Positions 28,281-36,951 of a stretch of DNA of 64,000 bases are shown here, piece by piece; the stretch's first letter is position 1; each line of letters starts with the position of its first letter. Made by a program: the position numbers and the translations under genes. The notes beneath the pieces were generated by a model, which saw nothing but the letters and a program-made list of their open reading frames with translations, made no database searches and was not told where the DNA came from. The DNA is from JBMNKL01 sp050952225 (GTDB taxonomy: Bacteria; Bacillota; Clostridia; Acetivibrionales; DTU013), in contig JBMNKL010000003.1 of assembly GCA_050952225.1 (NCBI GenBank), positions 852,278 through 916,277 of the forward strand. Reading direction: 5' to 3'.

Positions 28281-28636
28281 CTGAACATCTCGCATACGCT
28301 TAGTGCAATAAGAAAAAAGCCAAAACACTTTTTAAGAGTGCCGGCGGCAAGCCCTGCGGCAATCCTCGAGCCGGCAAAAGCTCCGGCCAGGCCGGATATT
28401 ATAATCGGGACAGCCATTTTCCAATCTATTTGCCTGTTCTTTATATGAATAACCAACGCGATAACAGCTGTCGGGATGAAAAAAAGGAGATTGACGCTCT
28501 GCGCGGTATGCTGCTCAGGGTTTGCAACAAGAACAAGGGCGGGTATCAGTACTGCGCCGCCGCCCATCCCCATACCGCCGGCAACCCCTGCCGCAAGTCC
28601 TATAACGAATAGTATCACGGTATTTGCGTCAAGCAA
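28163..28636 (-). CDS. TauE/SafE half-permease with repeat-encoded tail
   Basis: The first 115 residues are half of a TauE/SafE permease: GLAAGVAGGMGMGGGAVLIP, then a second helix pair and GLAGAFAGSRIAAGL. The last 40 residues are Lys/Glu/Gly-rich and are encoded by the polypurine tract, so the natural C-terminus has probably been replaced. It pairs with the next half-size TauE gene, which ends 25 bp before this gene's start. Family members move sulfonates, sulfite or organic acids; the substrate is unknown. Confidence 0.75.
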   Translation of the reverse strand: MLDANTVILFVIGLAAGVAGGMGMGGGAVLIPALVLVANPEQHTAQSVNLLFFIPTAVIALVIHIKNRQIDWKMAVPIIISGLAGAFAGSRIAAGLAAGTLKKCFGFFLIALSVCEMFRKGKEKDKGKDKDKGKGEGKRGEEKGEGEGEGAREQEQE

Positions 28637-28661
28637 GTAAAACCAACCTTTCAGCCATTAT

Positions 28662-29093
28662 TCACAAAATCATCCTGATGCCCGCGGCTGCCATAAATAC
28701 GGCGAATATTTTCCTAAGAAGCTTTTCCGGGCAGATATTGAGCAGCCTTGCTCCCAGGTATCCCCCGGCAAATCCTCCTATTGTCACTTTCAAGGTCAGC
28801 CCCCAATCAGCATAACCCCTTGATATATAGAAAACCGAACTGACAATCGTCAATGGCAGTATAACCGATATCGCGGTAGCATGCGCCTTGTGTTCGTCCG
28901 CTCCAAGCAGATGAACCATGGCGGGCACCGCTATCGTACCTCCCCCGGAACCAAACAGTCCGTTCGCCATGCCTGTCGCCACACCAACTGCGGCGTATTT
29001 CAAGTATTTATATATTTTGCCCTTGCTTCTTCCTTTTTCATCTTGTTTCTTTTGGCTCGCTCCCATATCATGTTTCTTCTTTTTCATCTTCAT
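28662..29093 (-). CDS. TauE/SafE half-permease
   Basis: A 143-residue protein with a very basic N-terminus, then GVATGMANGLFGSGGGTIAV, the hallmark repeat of TauE/SafE, and a second set of helices ending GGYLGARLLN. It encodes one half of the usual 250-residue permease; the gene downstream encodes the other. Split pairs are seen in clostridia and probably form a heterodimer. Confidence 0.8.
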   Translation of the reverse strand: MKMKKKKHDMGASQKKQDEKGRSKGKIYKYLKYAAVGVATGMANGLFGSGGGTIAVPAMVHLLGADEHKAHATAISVILPLTIVSSVFYISRGYADWGLTLKVTIGGFAGGYLGARLLNICPEKLLRKIFAVFMAAAGIRMIL

Positions 29094-29309
29094 CGTTCAA
29101 ATATTCCGTTTCCCGCTTCCAGGAAAATTGCCCCGGCATGCTAAAAATGTCCGTATTATCATATTGCCCATATTTTATCTGCAAATATGCAAAAAGAATA
29201 ATATGGAGCAATTTCCCGGCGAACTGCTTTTACTTCACGCTTTTTTCTCCGCGTTGACAAAACATGGCGCAGCTATATGCAGCTATACGCCTAAGGCAGC
29301 CATGGATAC

Positions 29310-31238
29310 TCATTTCCCGGGAAACAGGCTTGGCGATAGCTTCCCAAGGCTTTTGAACTCCCACCGCTTACCGGTATCCCGCCTTGAAAAATGCGCCATG
29401 AACTTTTCAGCCGACCCGTCATGCCGGGACACAATTATCTTCACCCTTGCCTCGCTGGCATACGCATCCGGGAATACCGCCCTGTGCGGATCACTCATTG
29501 CCCATAACTCTATTTCCCCCACATCTATCTTTGAAAAATCCGTTATAACCGCATCGACGGCTTTTCCGGCTTTAATTTCCTTGTCAATATATTGTTTGCA
29601 AGCCTTGTAAACATCGTTTCTGTCCTTGCTCCCCGGCCAGGTGGAAAACCCGGTGACATACCATTTGCCCTCCTTTTTCACCAGTTCATGCGGCCCCCTG
29701 AAAAAGAAGTTTAACGCAACTGACGCACTATTGCCGTTGTCGCTGTAACTTACCTTCATAGTTACGTCTTTTCCGATCTCCGGCTTGACGTATTCCCAGT
29801 ATGCCGGGTTTTCCAGCTCAAGCAGAATATTCTCAAGAGCTTCCTGGGGAATACCGTCATACGAATTGATGAAAACCTGCCTGATTTTTGCGATGTCAGG
29901 TTTATCGGAACTGTAGATATCGAGAACGCGATACATCAAATCACGGATTTCTTTATTTTCAAACTCCCTGTTTTCCGACCCGCCGGAAAATTGAAAACTT
30001 CCGGTGTCCATAAAGCAAGGGTCTGTGCCTTTGAATACGGCAAAATGCAGGGTGCTCTCCCCCGGCGTAACGGTATACAAGGGCGAAGGCACCCTGGTTT
30101 CCGACTTCTTCCCGTCTGGCCCGATGCGTACGAGATAGTATTTCACTCCGTTTTCATCCAGGTCAAATGTCGTATATATGACATCCCCGGTAGTTTTCAG
30201 GTATGAAGCTTTGAATACTTTCCCTGCGTCCTGGTTGTTCCCCCTGCCATATATAATCCTGCTATCACCTGTCCGCGTATCATAATCCTCCAGCGTATAC
30301 CTGTAATCAGCTTGTTCGCGGCAAACAAGTATCCGGCCCTGGTATATGTCGTGTATAACAACATTGCCGGTAAACAGCTGTTTTTTAGCCTCCTCTTTTC
30401 CTGCTTTTATGAAGAGGCCTTCCGCCACGCCTACCGACTCGCCTTTACTGAACAATACCTTGTCTCCGGCTGTTCCCCGGTAAACAACATCGCCTTCCGC
30501 GAAACCGCCCCTTGCCTTTAACATTTTCCCTGAAACCGAGTCAAAAGAATAATAATTCGCCACCGTGTCCAAGTGGATATTCAGGGTGCGGTTATCCGGT
30601 TCCCAGTTGGTATTGTAGATTCTTTCCGTCTCGTACTCTGCAGGGACTTCTTTCAAACGGCCTGCGGCAACGTCCAGGACAGCAACCGATTTATGTGAAA
30701 CCAGCGATAAAAGCTTACCGTCCCCAGACCATGCATGGCTTATTATAAATCCCGTTTTCCCTACCCTTTCCGCCTTATTGCCGGCCAGGTCCACCAGGTA
30801 CAAATCCACCGTTTGCCTCGGCATGCCGACCAGGATAAGCTCATTCTCCTTTTCAAGGCTTTCATCCGATACCCTGTAGGCAATGAAATACTTTTGATCA
30901 TCGGTGACAGTTAGCGGCATCATTTGTTTATCCCGGTAAAAATCCGAAGCCAGGAAAGCCTTTTCAACAGACTTCAGTTTTTCAATCCTGGAACGGTCTG
31001 CCGAATTATTAGCCTCGGAAAGTCCCGTCAAGCCGTCCGCCCCGGAAGTCTCTCCCGACACGCCGGATGCTTCCGCCCCTTGCGGGTCCGGTGCTGCTTC
31101 CTGTGCCGCCTTTCCTGTTATGCCGCTTGATTCCCCGGGCAGGAAAACGTCTTCATTATTTTTTGCACATGATGAAACTGTTAAGACCAATATAATGAAT
31201 AATAAAAGCGCCATACTCCTGTGAACGGTTTTTTTCAT
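29310..31238 (-). CDS. Beta-propeller-like lipoprotein
   Basis: A 642-residue lipoprotein: signal peptide, lipobox VSSC at about residue 24, then a Gly/Ser/Glu-rich spacer. Residues 90-420 show repeated short strands with WSGDGKLLSLVSH, WEPDNRTLNIHL and similar, as in WD40-like propellers. The last 200 residues look like two compact domains with Trp/Tyr-rich strands (GKWYVTGFSTWPGS). No enzyme motif is evident. It is probably an exported surface protein. The 216 bp downstream (29094-29309) hold no gene. Confidence 0.65.
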   Translation of the reverse strand: MKKTVHRSMALLLFIILVLTVSSCAKNNEDVFLPGESSGITGKAAQEAAPDPQGAEASGVSGETSGADGLTGLSEANNSADRSRIEKLKSVEKAFLASDFYRDKQMMPLTVTDDQKYFIAYRVSDESLEKENELILVGMPRQTVDLYLVDLAGNKAERVGKTGFIISHAWSGDGKLLSLVSHKSVAVLDVAAGRLKEVPAEYETERIYNTNWEPDNRTLNIHLDTVANYYSFDSVSGKMLKARGGFAEGDVVYRGTAGDKVLFSKGESVGVAEGLFIKAGKEEAKKQLFTGNVVIHDIYQGRILVCREQADYRYTLEDYDTRTGDSRIIYGRGNNQDAGKVFKASYLKTTGDVIYTTFDLDENGVKYYLVRIGPDGKKSETRVPSPLYTVTPGESTLHFAVFKGTDPCFMDTGSFQFSGGSENREFENKEIRDLMYRVLDIYSSDKPDIAKIRQVFINSYDGIPQEALENILLELENPAYWEYVKPEIGKDVTMKVSYSDNGNSASVALNFFFRGPHELVKKEGKWYVTGFSTWPGSKDRNDVYKACKQYIDKEIKAGKAVDAVITDFSKIDVGEIELWAMSDPHRAVFPDAYASEARVKIIVSRHDGSAEKFMAHFSRRDTGKRWEFKSLGKLSPSLFPGK

Positions 31239-31408
31239 TTCTTCAATCTCATCCTTTTCTCATTTGCAAATCAATAGTATGTATGCCGCAAGCTCATCAC
31301 TACATACCGACAATATCATAACAGCATATAAATGAATCATCGCACACAATGATAAAGACGGATTTGGCTAATTATTGTTCCTGTCTTGAAATTCATTAAA
31401 TTTCTATA

Positions 31409-31437
31409 TTGACAATTGACATAAACTGTATTATTAT
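31409..31437 (+). promoter_or_regulatory. Promoter of the metal P-type ATPase gene
   Basis: TTGACA (31409-31414) and TATTAT (31432-31437) are separated by 17 bp. A second TTGACA starts at 31416. The transcript would start within the palindrome at 31444-31471. Confidence 0.7.
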
Positions 31438-31443
31438 AAAATA

Positions 31444-31471
31444 TATCATATGAATGCATGCTCATATGATA
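31444..31471. promoter_or_regulatory. ArsR/CadC-type operator
   Basis: Perfect inverted repeat with 10-bp arms (TATCATATGA, TCATATGATA) and an 8-bp spacer. It lies directly behind the -10 box, where a repressor would block initiation. The AT-rich ATATGA/TCATAT arms resemble SmtB/ArsR-family metal sensor sites. Confidence 0.7.
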
Positions 31472-31504
31472 ATATGTAATCTTGAATGGTGAAAGGATTT
31501 CTAT

Positions 31505-33433
31505 ATGAACGGGAGAATAATCAAATCAAACAACATAAAATGCGTGGGCTGCTGCGGGCCGGAGCCGTGTATTGGGACTACGTTCACGGTCAATCCGGAT
31601 TTGGCGGGCATGATTACAGGTATTGTTCTGTTTATCGTGGGATTTGCAGCCAGTGGGACTCCTTCCCTTGTATCACTCATACTATCCTGGATTGCCGCCG
31701 GCCATGGTGTACTGCGAAAGGCTGTATCAAACCTTGTAAAAGGGCAGATTTTTGACGAAAATCTGCTGATGACGGTGGCATCCGTCGGGGCATTTATAAC
31801 GGGACAATACCACGAAGCTGCAGCCGTAATGTTGTTTTACAAGCTTGGAACGATACTGGAAAACAAAGCTGTCAACCATTCCAGGAAATCAATCGCCGCC
31901 CTTGTGAATCTTAAGCCTGAAACCGCTTCTGTAAAAACTAAGAACGGGTTCATTGAAGTAAAACCCGAGACGGTAAAAGCGGGAGATATTATCCGGGTAA
32001 AACCGGGAGAGCGCATCCCGGTAGACAGCATAGTTGTGGAAGGCGAGTCGCTGGTCGACGTCTCCCCGCTCACCGGCGAGTCAATGCCGCTTGCAGCAGA
32101 ACCGGGAACGCAGGTGCTTGGAGGGTCTATTAACAAAACAGGCCTGCTTACCCTTGAAGCTTCAAGCACTTTAAAGCAATCCGCAGTAACCCGCATACTT
32201 GAACTCGTGGAAGACGCGGCTGCAAGGAAAGCGCCGCTGGAAAGCTTTATCAGCCAGTTTGCCAAATATTATACTCCTGCTGTGATTGCCGCGGCTTTCC
32301 TGGTTGCCGTCATTCCCCCACTGGCTACGGGAAGCATGGATTTTAATACATGGTTTTACCGGGCAATGATATTCCTTGTCATCTCCTGTCCCTGCGCCCT
32401 GGTGGTCTCAATACCCCTTACGTTTTTTGCCGGCATAGGCAGGGCATCTTCGGGAGGAATACTTGTAAAGGGCGGCAATTACCTCGAAGCGCTGACCAAG
32501 GTTGATACGGTCGTTTTTGACAAGACGGGAACACTTACGGAAGGTACGTTCAGCGTATCCGGGCTGCAGCCTGCAGGATGCACGGAGGCGGAACTGCTTA
32601 AATATGCGGCATACGCCGAAGCCAATTCGACACATCCGATCGCCCGGTCAATCGTTAAGTCATATGAAGGAAATATCGATGGAAATATCGACACATCCCT
32701 GGTTACCGCTTTTGAAGAAACTGCCGGAAAAGGCGTTAAAGCGGCGGTAGAAGGAAAAACGGTCATTGCGGGAAACCTTGAGTTCCTCGAAAGTTCCGGT
32801 ATCCGCCCGGAAGCGGAAAATGCAGGCCCCCTGGAAGGCACCATTGTGCATGTTGCGGTGGACAACAAATACAAGGGGTGGATCAGGGTGTCGGACAAGC
32901 TGAAAAAGGATGCCGGAAAAACAATCGCCGGGCTGAAGAAATCAGGCATCAGCAGGATAATCCTTCTGACCGGGGACGCAAAGCAGCCGGCCGAAGCCGT
33001 AGCCAGCCAACTTGGAATGGATGAAGTCCATTATGGCCTGCTGCCGCACCAAAAGGCTGAATGGATGGAGAAAATCAAGAAATCATCAAAAGGGAAAGCC
33101 GTATTCATAGGAGATGGCATCAACGATGCTCCTGTCCTCGCTTCGGCCGATATTGGAATATCCATGGGAGGCATCGGTTCCGACGCTGCAATAGAAGCTT
33201 CTGATATCGTACTCATGACCGACGAGCCGTCCAAAATAACCGATACGCTGAAAATCGCGGCTGCAACTCACAAGATTGCGGTTCAGAACATAGTTTTAGC
33301 CATCTCCGTTAAAGTGCTTGTGCTGTTTATGGGAGCGCTTGGAGTTTCTGCGATGTGGGAGGCGGTATTCGCCGATGTCGGCGTGACCCTGCTGTCCGTA
33401 CTGAACGCTTTGCGCGTCAGGAAGACAAGATAA
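31505..33433 (+). CDS. cadA: Zn/Cd/Pb-type P1B ATPase
   Basis: A 642-residue heavy-metal exporter. Key motifs: transport CPC in SCPCALV (near residue 296), phosphorylation site DKTGTLTEG (near 339), SPLTGES, and GDGINDAP. The CPC plus absence of Cu-type signatures points to divalent metals such as Cd, Zn or Pb. No HMA domain is present; instead the N-terminus has a short cysteine cluster CVGCCGPEPC that may bind metal. GAAAGGATTT precedes the ATG. Expression is probably metal-induced through the operator just upstream; no ArsR/CadC gene is in view. Confidence 0.92.
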   Translation: MNGRIIKSNNIKCVGCCGPEPCIGTTFTVNPDLAGMITGIVLFIVGFAASGTPSLVSLILSWIAAGHGVLRKAVSNLVKGQIFDENLLMTVASVGAFITGQYHEAAAVMLFYKLGTILENKAVNHSRKSIAALVNLKPETASVKTKNGFIEVKPETVKAGDIIRVKPGERIPVDSIVVEGESLVDVSPLTGESMPLAAEPGTQVLGGSINKTGLLTLEASSTLKQSAVTRILELVEDAAARKAPLESFISQFAKYYTPAVIAAAFLVAVIPPLATGSMDFNTWFYRAMIFLVISCPCALVVSIPLTFFAGIGRASSGGILVKGGNYLEALTKVDTVVFDKTGTLTEGTFSVSGLQPAGCTEAELLKYAAYAEANSTHPIARSIVKSYEGNIDGNIDTSLVTAFEETAGKGVKAAVEGKTVIAGNLEFLESSGIRPEAENAGPLEGTIVHVAVDNKYKGWIRVSDKLKKDAGKTIAGLKKSGISRIILLTGDAKQPAEAVASQLGMDEVHYGLLPHQKAEWMEKIKKSSKGKAVFIGDGINDAPVLASADIGISMGGIGSDAAIEASDIVLMTDEPSKITDTLKIAAATHKIAVQNIVLAISVKVLVLFMGALGVSAMWEAVFADVGVTLLSVLNALRVRKTR

Positions 33434-33438
33434 CCCGT

Positions 33439-34065
33439 TCAGAAGCAAACAAACGACGATATCCTATCCAGGTCCAAGCCGAAGAAAACCCAGTTAAACC
33501 CGGTCCATCTCCATCCTGAAACGGAGCGCCTGCCGACAAACACCAGCCATGCCCAGAATTGTTGGCCTGTATCGAGCCACAGGTATACAAACCTAAAGCG
33601 GCATGGCCTTATCGCACCGGGATCAACCGCCAATACGCCTGCTGTCTGTTGTGCCGCAGCCTGTGAAGGAATAAATTGAGGCGGGCGCCCCAGCGGCGGC
33701 CCCATTCCAGTTCCTCCGCCCGGCACTTGTCCAGGCGGAAAGCCCGGCACTTGTCCCGGCGGAAAACCCGGCACCTGACCTGGCGGAAGCCCTAATCCGA
33801 AACCCGGCCCCTGTCCCGGTCCGAAACCCGGCACCTGGCCCGGCGGAAAACCCGGCACCTGACCTGGCGGAAGCCCTAATCCGAAACCCGGCCCCTGTCC
33901 CGGTCCGAAACCCGGCACCTGGCCCGGCGAAAAACCTGGTCCCTGGGGCATAAAGCCCGGTACCTGGCCCGGCGGCATAAACTGCATTTGCTGAAACGGG
34001 ATTTCCGTTCCACCCACACCCCCGGCAACAGGCTGGGGCTGGCGGATAATGTAATATTCCTGCAT
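33439..34065 (-). CDS. Pro/Gly/Gln-repeat protein
   Basis: A 208-residue protein with three parts: a short N-terminus (MQEYYIIRQPQPV), a 110-residue Pro-Gly-Gln-Phe repeat region built from PPGQVPGF and GPGQGPGFGLGL units, and an aromatic-rich C-terminus (CRFRFVYLWLDTGQQFWAWL ... WRWTGFNWVFF). That C-terminal domain recurs in clostridial surface or spore-coat-like proteins of unknown function. No signal peptide is seen. It is convergent with cadA, 6 bp apart. Two 84-bp copies of the repeat are nearly identical, suggesting recent expansion. Confidence 0.75.
   Translation of the reverse strand: MQEYYIIRQPQPVAGGVGGTEIPFQQMQFMPPGQVPGFMPQGPGFSPGQVPGFGPGQGPGFGLGLPPGQVPGFPPGQVPGFGPGQGPGFGLGLPPGQVPGFPPGQVPGFPPGQVPGGGTGMGPPLGRPPQFIPSQAAAQQTAGVLAVDPGAIRPCRFRFVYLWLDTGQQFWAWLVFVGRRSVSGWRWTGFNWVFFGLDLDRISSFVCF
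33761..33928. repeat. Two 84-bp tandem repeats in a coding region
   Basis: Two adjacent 84-bp units, nearly identical at DNA level, each encode 28 residues of the Pro/Gly/Gln repeat protein. Confidence 0.85.
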
Positions 34066-34097
34066 GCTATACCACTCCTTTAAAAGCCTGGTATAGC
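34066..34097 (-). promoter_or_regulatory. Hairpin enclosing a ribosome binding site
   Basis: GCTATACCA and TGGTATAGC form a perfect 9-bp stem directly before the start codon of the repeat protein. The loop contains the AAAGGAG site, so folding of the mRNA would present or hide it. Confidence 0.55.
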
Positions 34098-34230
34098 CTA
34101 TGCACTACTTGCCCGAAAGGTTACATAAAGTTGTTTACGCGAAGTTATTGAAAGCTGTTGTGTCAAGTTGCTTGCACAAAATTATTTTCACACCGGCAGC
34201 TAATTGTGGGGTTACCGGCAGCTTGCCGGC

Positions 34231-36828
34231 TCATTTCCCCGGCCTTATCACGAGGGAGTCTCCTTCGACGTCTACCAATACCCGGCTGTCCTCGGTGACA
34301 TCCCCCTTAATAATAAGTTTTCCAAGTTCCGTTTCAAGTTCCTTCTGCAAAAATCTTTTTACCGGCCTGGCTCCGTATTCCGGAGTATAGGCGGTATCAG
34401 CAATATGGCTTTTCGCGGCCTCCGTGACCTCCAGCCCGATACGCCTGTCCTCAAGCCTCTTCCCGATATCTTCAAGCGCAAGGTCGATAATGCGCACGAT
34501 TTCCTCTTTCCCAAGCGGTTTGAACATCACTATCTCATCTATGCGGTTGAGGAACTCCGGCCTGAAGCTGCGCCTGAGCTCCCGCATCACCGTCTCCTTG
34601 AGTTCGTCGTCAATAACTCCGCCGCCTCTCAACCCCTCGAGCAGAAAGTGGCTGCCGATATTTGACGTCATAATGACGACAGTATCCTTGAAATTAACCG
34701 TCCTGCCCTGGCTGTCGGTAAGCCTGCCGTCATCCAGCAATTGCAGCAGGACATTGAAGACCTCGGGATGCGCTTTCTCAATTTCGTCAAACAAAATAAC
34801 GCAGTAAGGCTTTCTTCTTACGGCCTCGGTAAGCTGTCCGCCCTCCTCGTAGCCCACGTAGCCGGGAGGAGCGCCAATCAGCCTGGCAACCGTATGCTTC
34901 TCCTGGTACTCCGACATGTCGATACGCACCATGTTATCCTCGCTGTCAAACAAGGCCGCAGACAAAGCTTTTGCAAGCTCGGTCTTGCCGACGCCGGTCG
35001 GACCAAGAAAGATGAACGACCCGATGGGTTTGCGGGGATCCTTCAGCCCGGAACGCGTGCGCAGGACTGCGCCTGCGACGGCTTGCACCGCTTCATCCTG
35101 CCCGATAACACGCTTGTGAAGTATTTCCTCCAGGTGAAGGAGCTTATCCCTCTCATTTTCCACCAGCTTGGTAACGGGAATGCCGGTCCATTTTGAAACA
35201 ATTTCGGCTATTTCCTCTTCCGTGACTTCCTCCTTCAGCAGCCTTTTACCGTTTGCTTTCATTATCTTGTCTTTTTCTTCCTGCAATCGCTTCTCCAGTT
35301 CGGGCAATTTGCCGTGCTTCAGTATGGCAAGCTCGTTAAGGTCATACCTCCGCTCCGCTTCTTCAATCTCCCTCTTTGTCTGCTCAATCTGCTGCTTTAG
35401 TTCCTTTTCCCTGACCAGAGCGCTTTTTTCGCTTTCCCACTGCGCCTTCATGATATCAGCCTGCTCCTTCATGGACGCTATATCTTTTTCAAGCGCCGAC
35501 AGCCTTTCCCGTGAACTCTTGTCTGTCTCCTTGAGAAGCGCCTGCCTTTCTATTTCCATCTGCATGATCTTCCTGCTGATTTCGTCCAGTTCAGCCGGCA
35601 TGCTGTCGATTTCCGTCCTTATCATGGCTGCGGCCTCATCCATAAGGTCTATTGCCTTGTCGGGCAGGAAGCGGTCGCTGATATACCTGTTCGATAACAC
35701 GGCACAGGCAATGATGGCGCTGTCGGTAATGCGAACGCCATGATGTATTTCAAACCTTTCTTTCAGCCCGCGCAAAATAGATATCGTATCCTCAACATCC
35801 GGCGGTTCGACCAGGACAGGCTGGAATCTTCTCTCCAATGCTGCGTCCTTCTCGATATATTTCCTGTATTCATCCAGTGTGGTTGCCCCTATGCAGCGGA
35901 GCTCCCCGCGGGCCAGCATCGGCTTGAGTATATTGCCGGCATCCATCGCTCCTTCCGCTTTTCCCGCGCCCACTATATTATGCAGCTCGTCAATAAAGAG
36001 GATGATACGGCCTTCCGATTTTTCCACTTCCCCGAGGACCGCTTTCAGCCTTTCTTCAAATTCGCCGCGGTACTTGGCGCCGGCTATCAGCGAACCCATG
36101 TCCAGCGCAAAAATCGTCTTGTTTTTCAGCCCCTCCGGAACGTCACCTTTAATAATCCTTTGCGCAAGGCCTTCCACAACCGCGGTTTTTCCGACACCCG
36201 GCTCGCCGATCAGCACAGGATTGTTCTTCGTCCTTCTTGACAATATCCTGATAACACGCCTTATCTCGGAATCTCTCCCTATAACGGGGTCAAGTTTCCC
36301 TTTCCTGGCCATATCCACCAGGTCCCTTCCAAACCTTGTCAACGCCTCGTAAGTCCCTTCCGGGTTTCTTGAGGTTATGCGCTGATTACTCCTGACTTTA
36401 CTCAGCGCAGCGAGGAAATTTTCACGGTTTACGCCGTGCCTTCTGAAAACCTTTTCGGAAGGAGTGTTCCTTTCCCTCAGCAAGGCCAGGTATATATGTT
36501 CCACGCCTGTATATTCATCTTTGAACTTCTTTGCTTCATCACCCGCGTGAAGCAATATTTCATTAAAACGCCTTGTGGCATAAAGGCTCGAAGCAGCAGG
36601 CCCATATACCGAGGGCTGCTTTTCAAGCTCCCTTTCAATATCATTAATCATTAAACCGGTATTTACACCCATGAAGCCCAGGAGCCTGGGTATAAGTCCT
36701 TCCTCCTGCACCAGCAGCGCCAGGTGCAGATGCTCCCCGTCAACTTGCTGGTGCTTCATCCGCAATGCCGTTTCCTGCGCTGTTCCTAAAGCCTCCTGTG
36801 CTTTTTCCGTTAACTTGTCGATATCCAT
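34231..36828 (-). CDS. clpB: ClpB disaggregase
   Basis: An 865-residue Hsp100 AAA+ chaperone that rescues aggregated proteins with DnaK/DnaJ. It has the N domain, Walker A motifs GEPGVGKTAV and GPTGVGKTEL, and a coiled-coil middle domain between the AAA domains (residues about 410-530). The ATG at 36828 fits AGGAAGTGAG upstream; an in-frame GTG nine bases earlier is the alternative. It follows a dnaJ-type gene by about 120 bp on the same strand, and a CtsR box precedes that gene. Confidence 0.96.
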   Translation of the reverse strand: MDIDKLTEKAQEALGTAQETALRMKHQQVDGEHLHLALLVQEEGLIPRLLGFMGVNTGLMINDIERELEKQPSVYGPAASSLYATRRFNEILLHAGDEAKKFKDEYTGVEHIYLALLRERNTPSEKVFRRHGVNRENFLAALSKVRSNQRITSRNPEGTYEALTRFGRDLVDMARKGKLDPVIGRDSEIRRVIRILSRRTKNNPVLIGEPGVGKTAVVEGLAQRIIKGDVPEGLKNKTIFALDMGSLIAGAKYRGEFEERLKAVLGEVEKSEGRIILFIDELHNIVGAGKAEGAMDAGNILKPMLARGELRCIGATTLDEYRKYIEKDAALERRFQPVLVEPPDVEDTISILRGLKERFEIHHGVRITDSAIIACAVLSNRYISDRFLPDKAIDLMDEAAAMIRTEIDSMPAELDEISRKIMQMEIERQALLKETDKSSRERLSALEKDIASMKEQADIMKAQWESEKSALVREKELKQQIEQTKREIEEAERRYDLNELAILKHGKLPELEKRLQEEKDKIMKANGKRLLKEEVTEEEIAEIVSKWTGIPVTKLVENERDKLLHLEEILHKRVIGQDEAVQAVAGAVLRTRSGLKDPRKPIGSFIFLGPTGVGKTELAKALSAALFDSEDNMVRIDMSEYQEKHTVARLIGAPPGYVGYEEGGQLTEAVRRKPYCVILFDEIEKAHPEVFNVLLQLLDDGRLTDSQGRTVNFKDTVVIMTSNIGSHFLLEGLRGGGVIDDELKETVMRELRRSFRPEFLNRIDEIVMFKPLGKEEIVRIIDLALEDIGKRLEDRRIGLEVTEAAKSHIADTAYTPEYGARPVKRFLQKELETELGKLIIKGDVTEDSRVLVDVEGDSLVIRPGK

Positions 36829-36951
36829 AAAGCTCACTTCCTTTTCATCACAAATTCTTCCAGAATAATATCCATAACATTTCTTCTCTTTTACACATGC
36901 TAAATCTCTTCTTGTTTATCATAAGCAATGGCAGGGGTATCTCCCCTTTTC

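Noticed and set aside
27786..28448. Large plus-strand frames rich in Ser, Leu and Pro across the polypyrimidine tract
   Set aside because: They are by-products of the CT-rich strand; the opposite strand carries recognisable TauE homology.
33721..33935. CRISPR-like repeats
   Set aside because: The units are contiguous in-frame 84-bp coding repeats without spacers.
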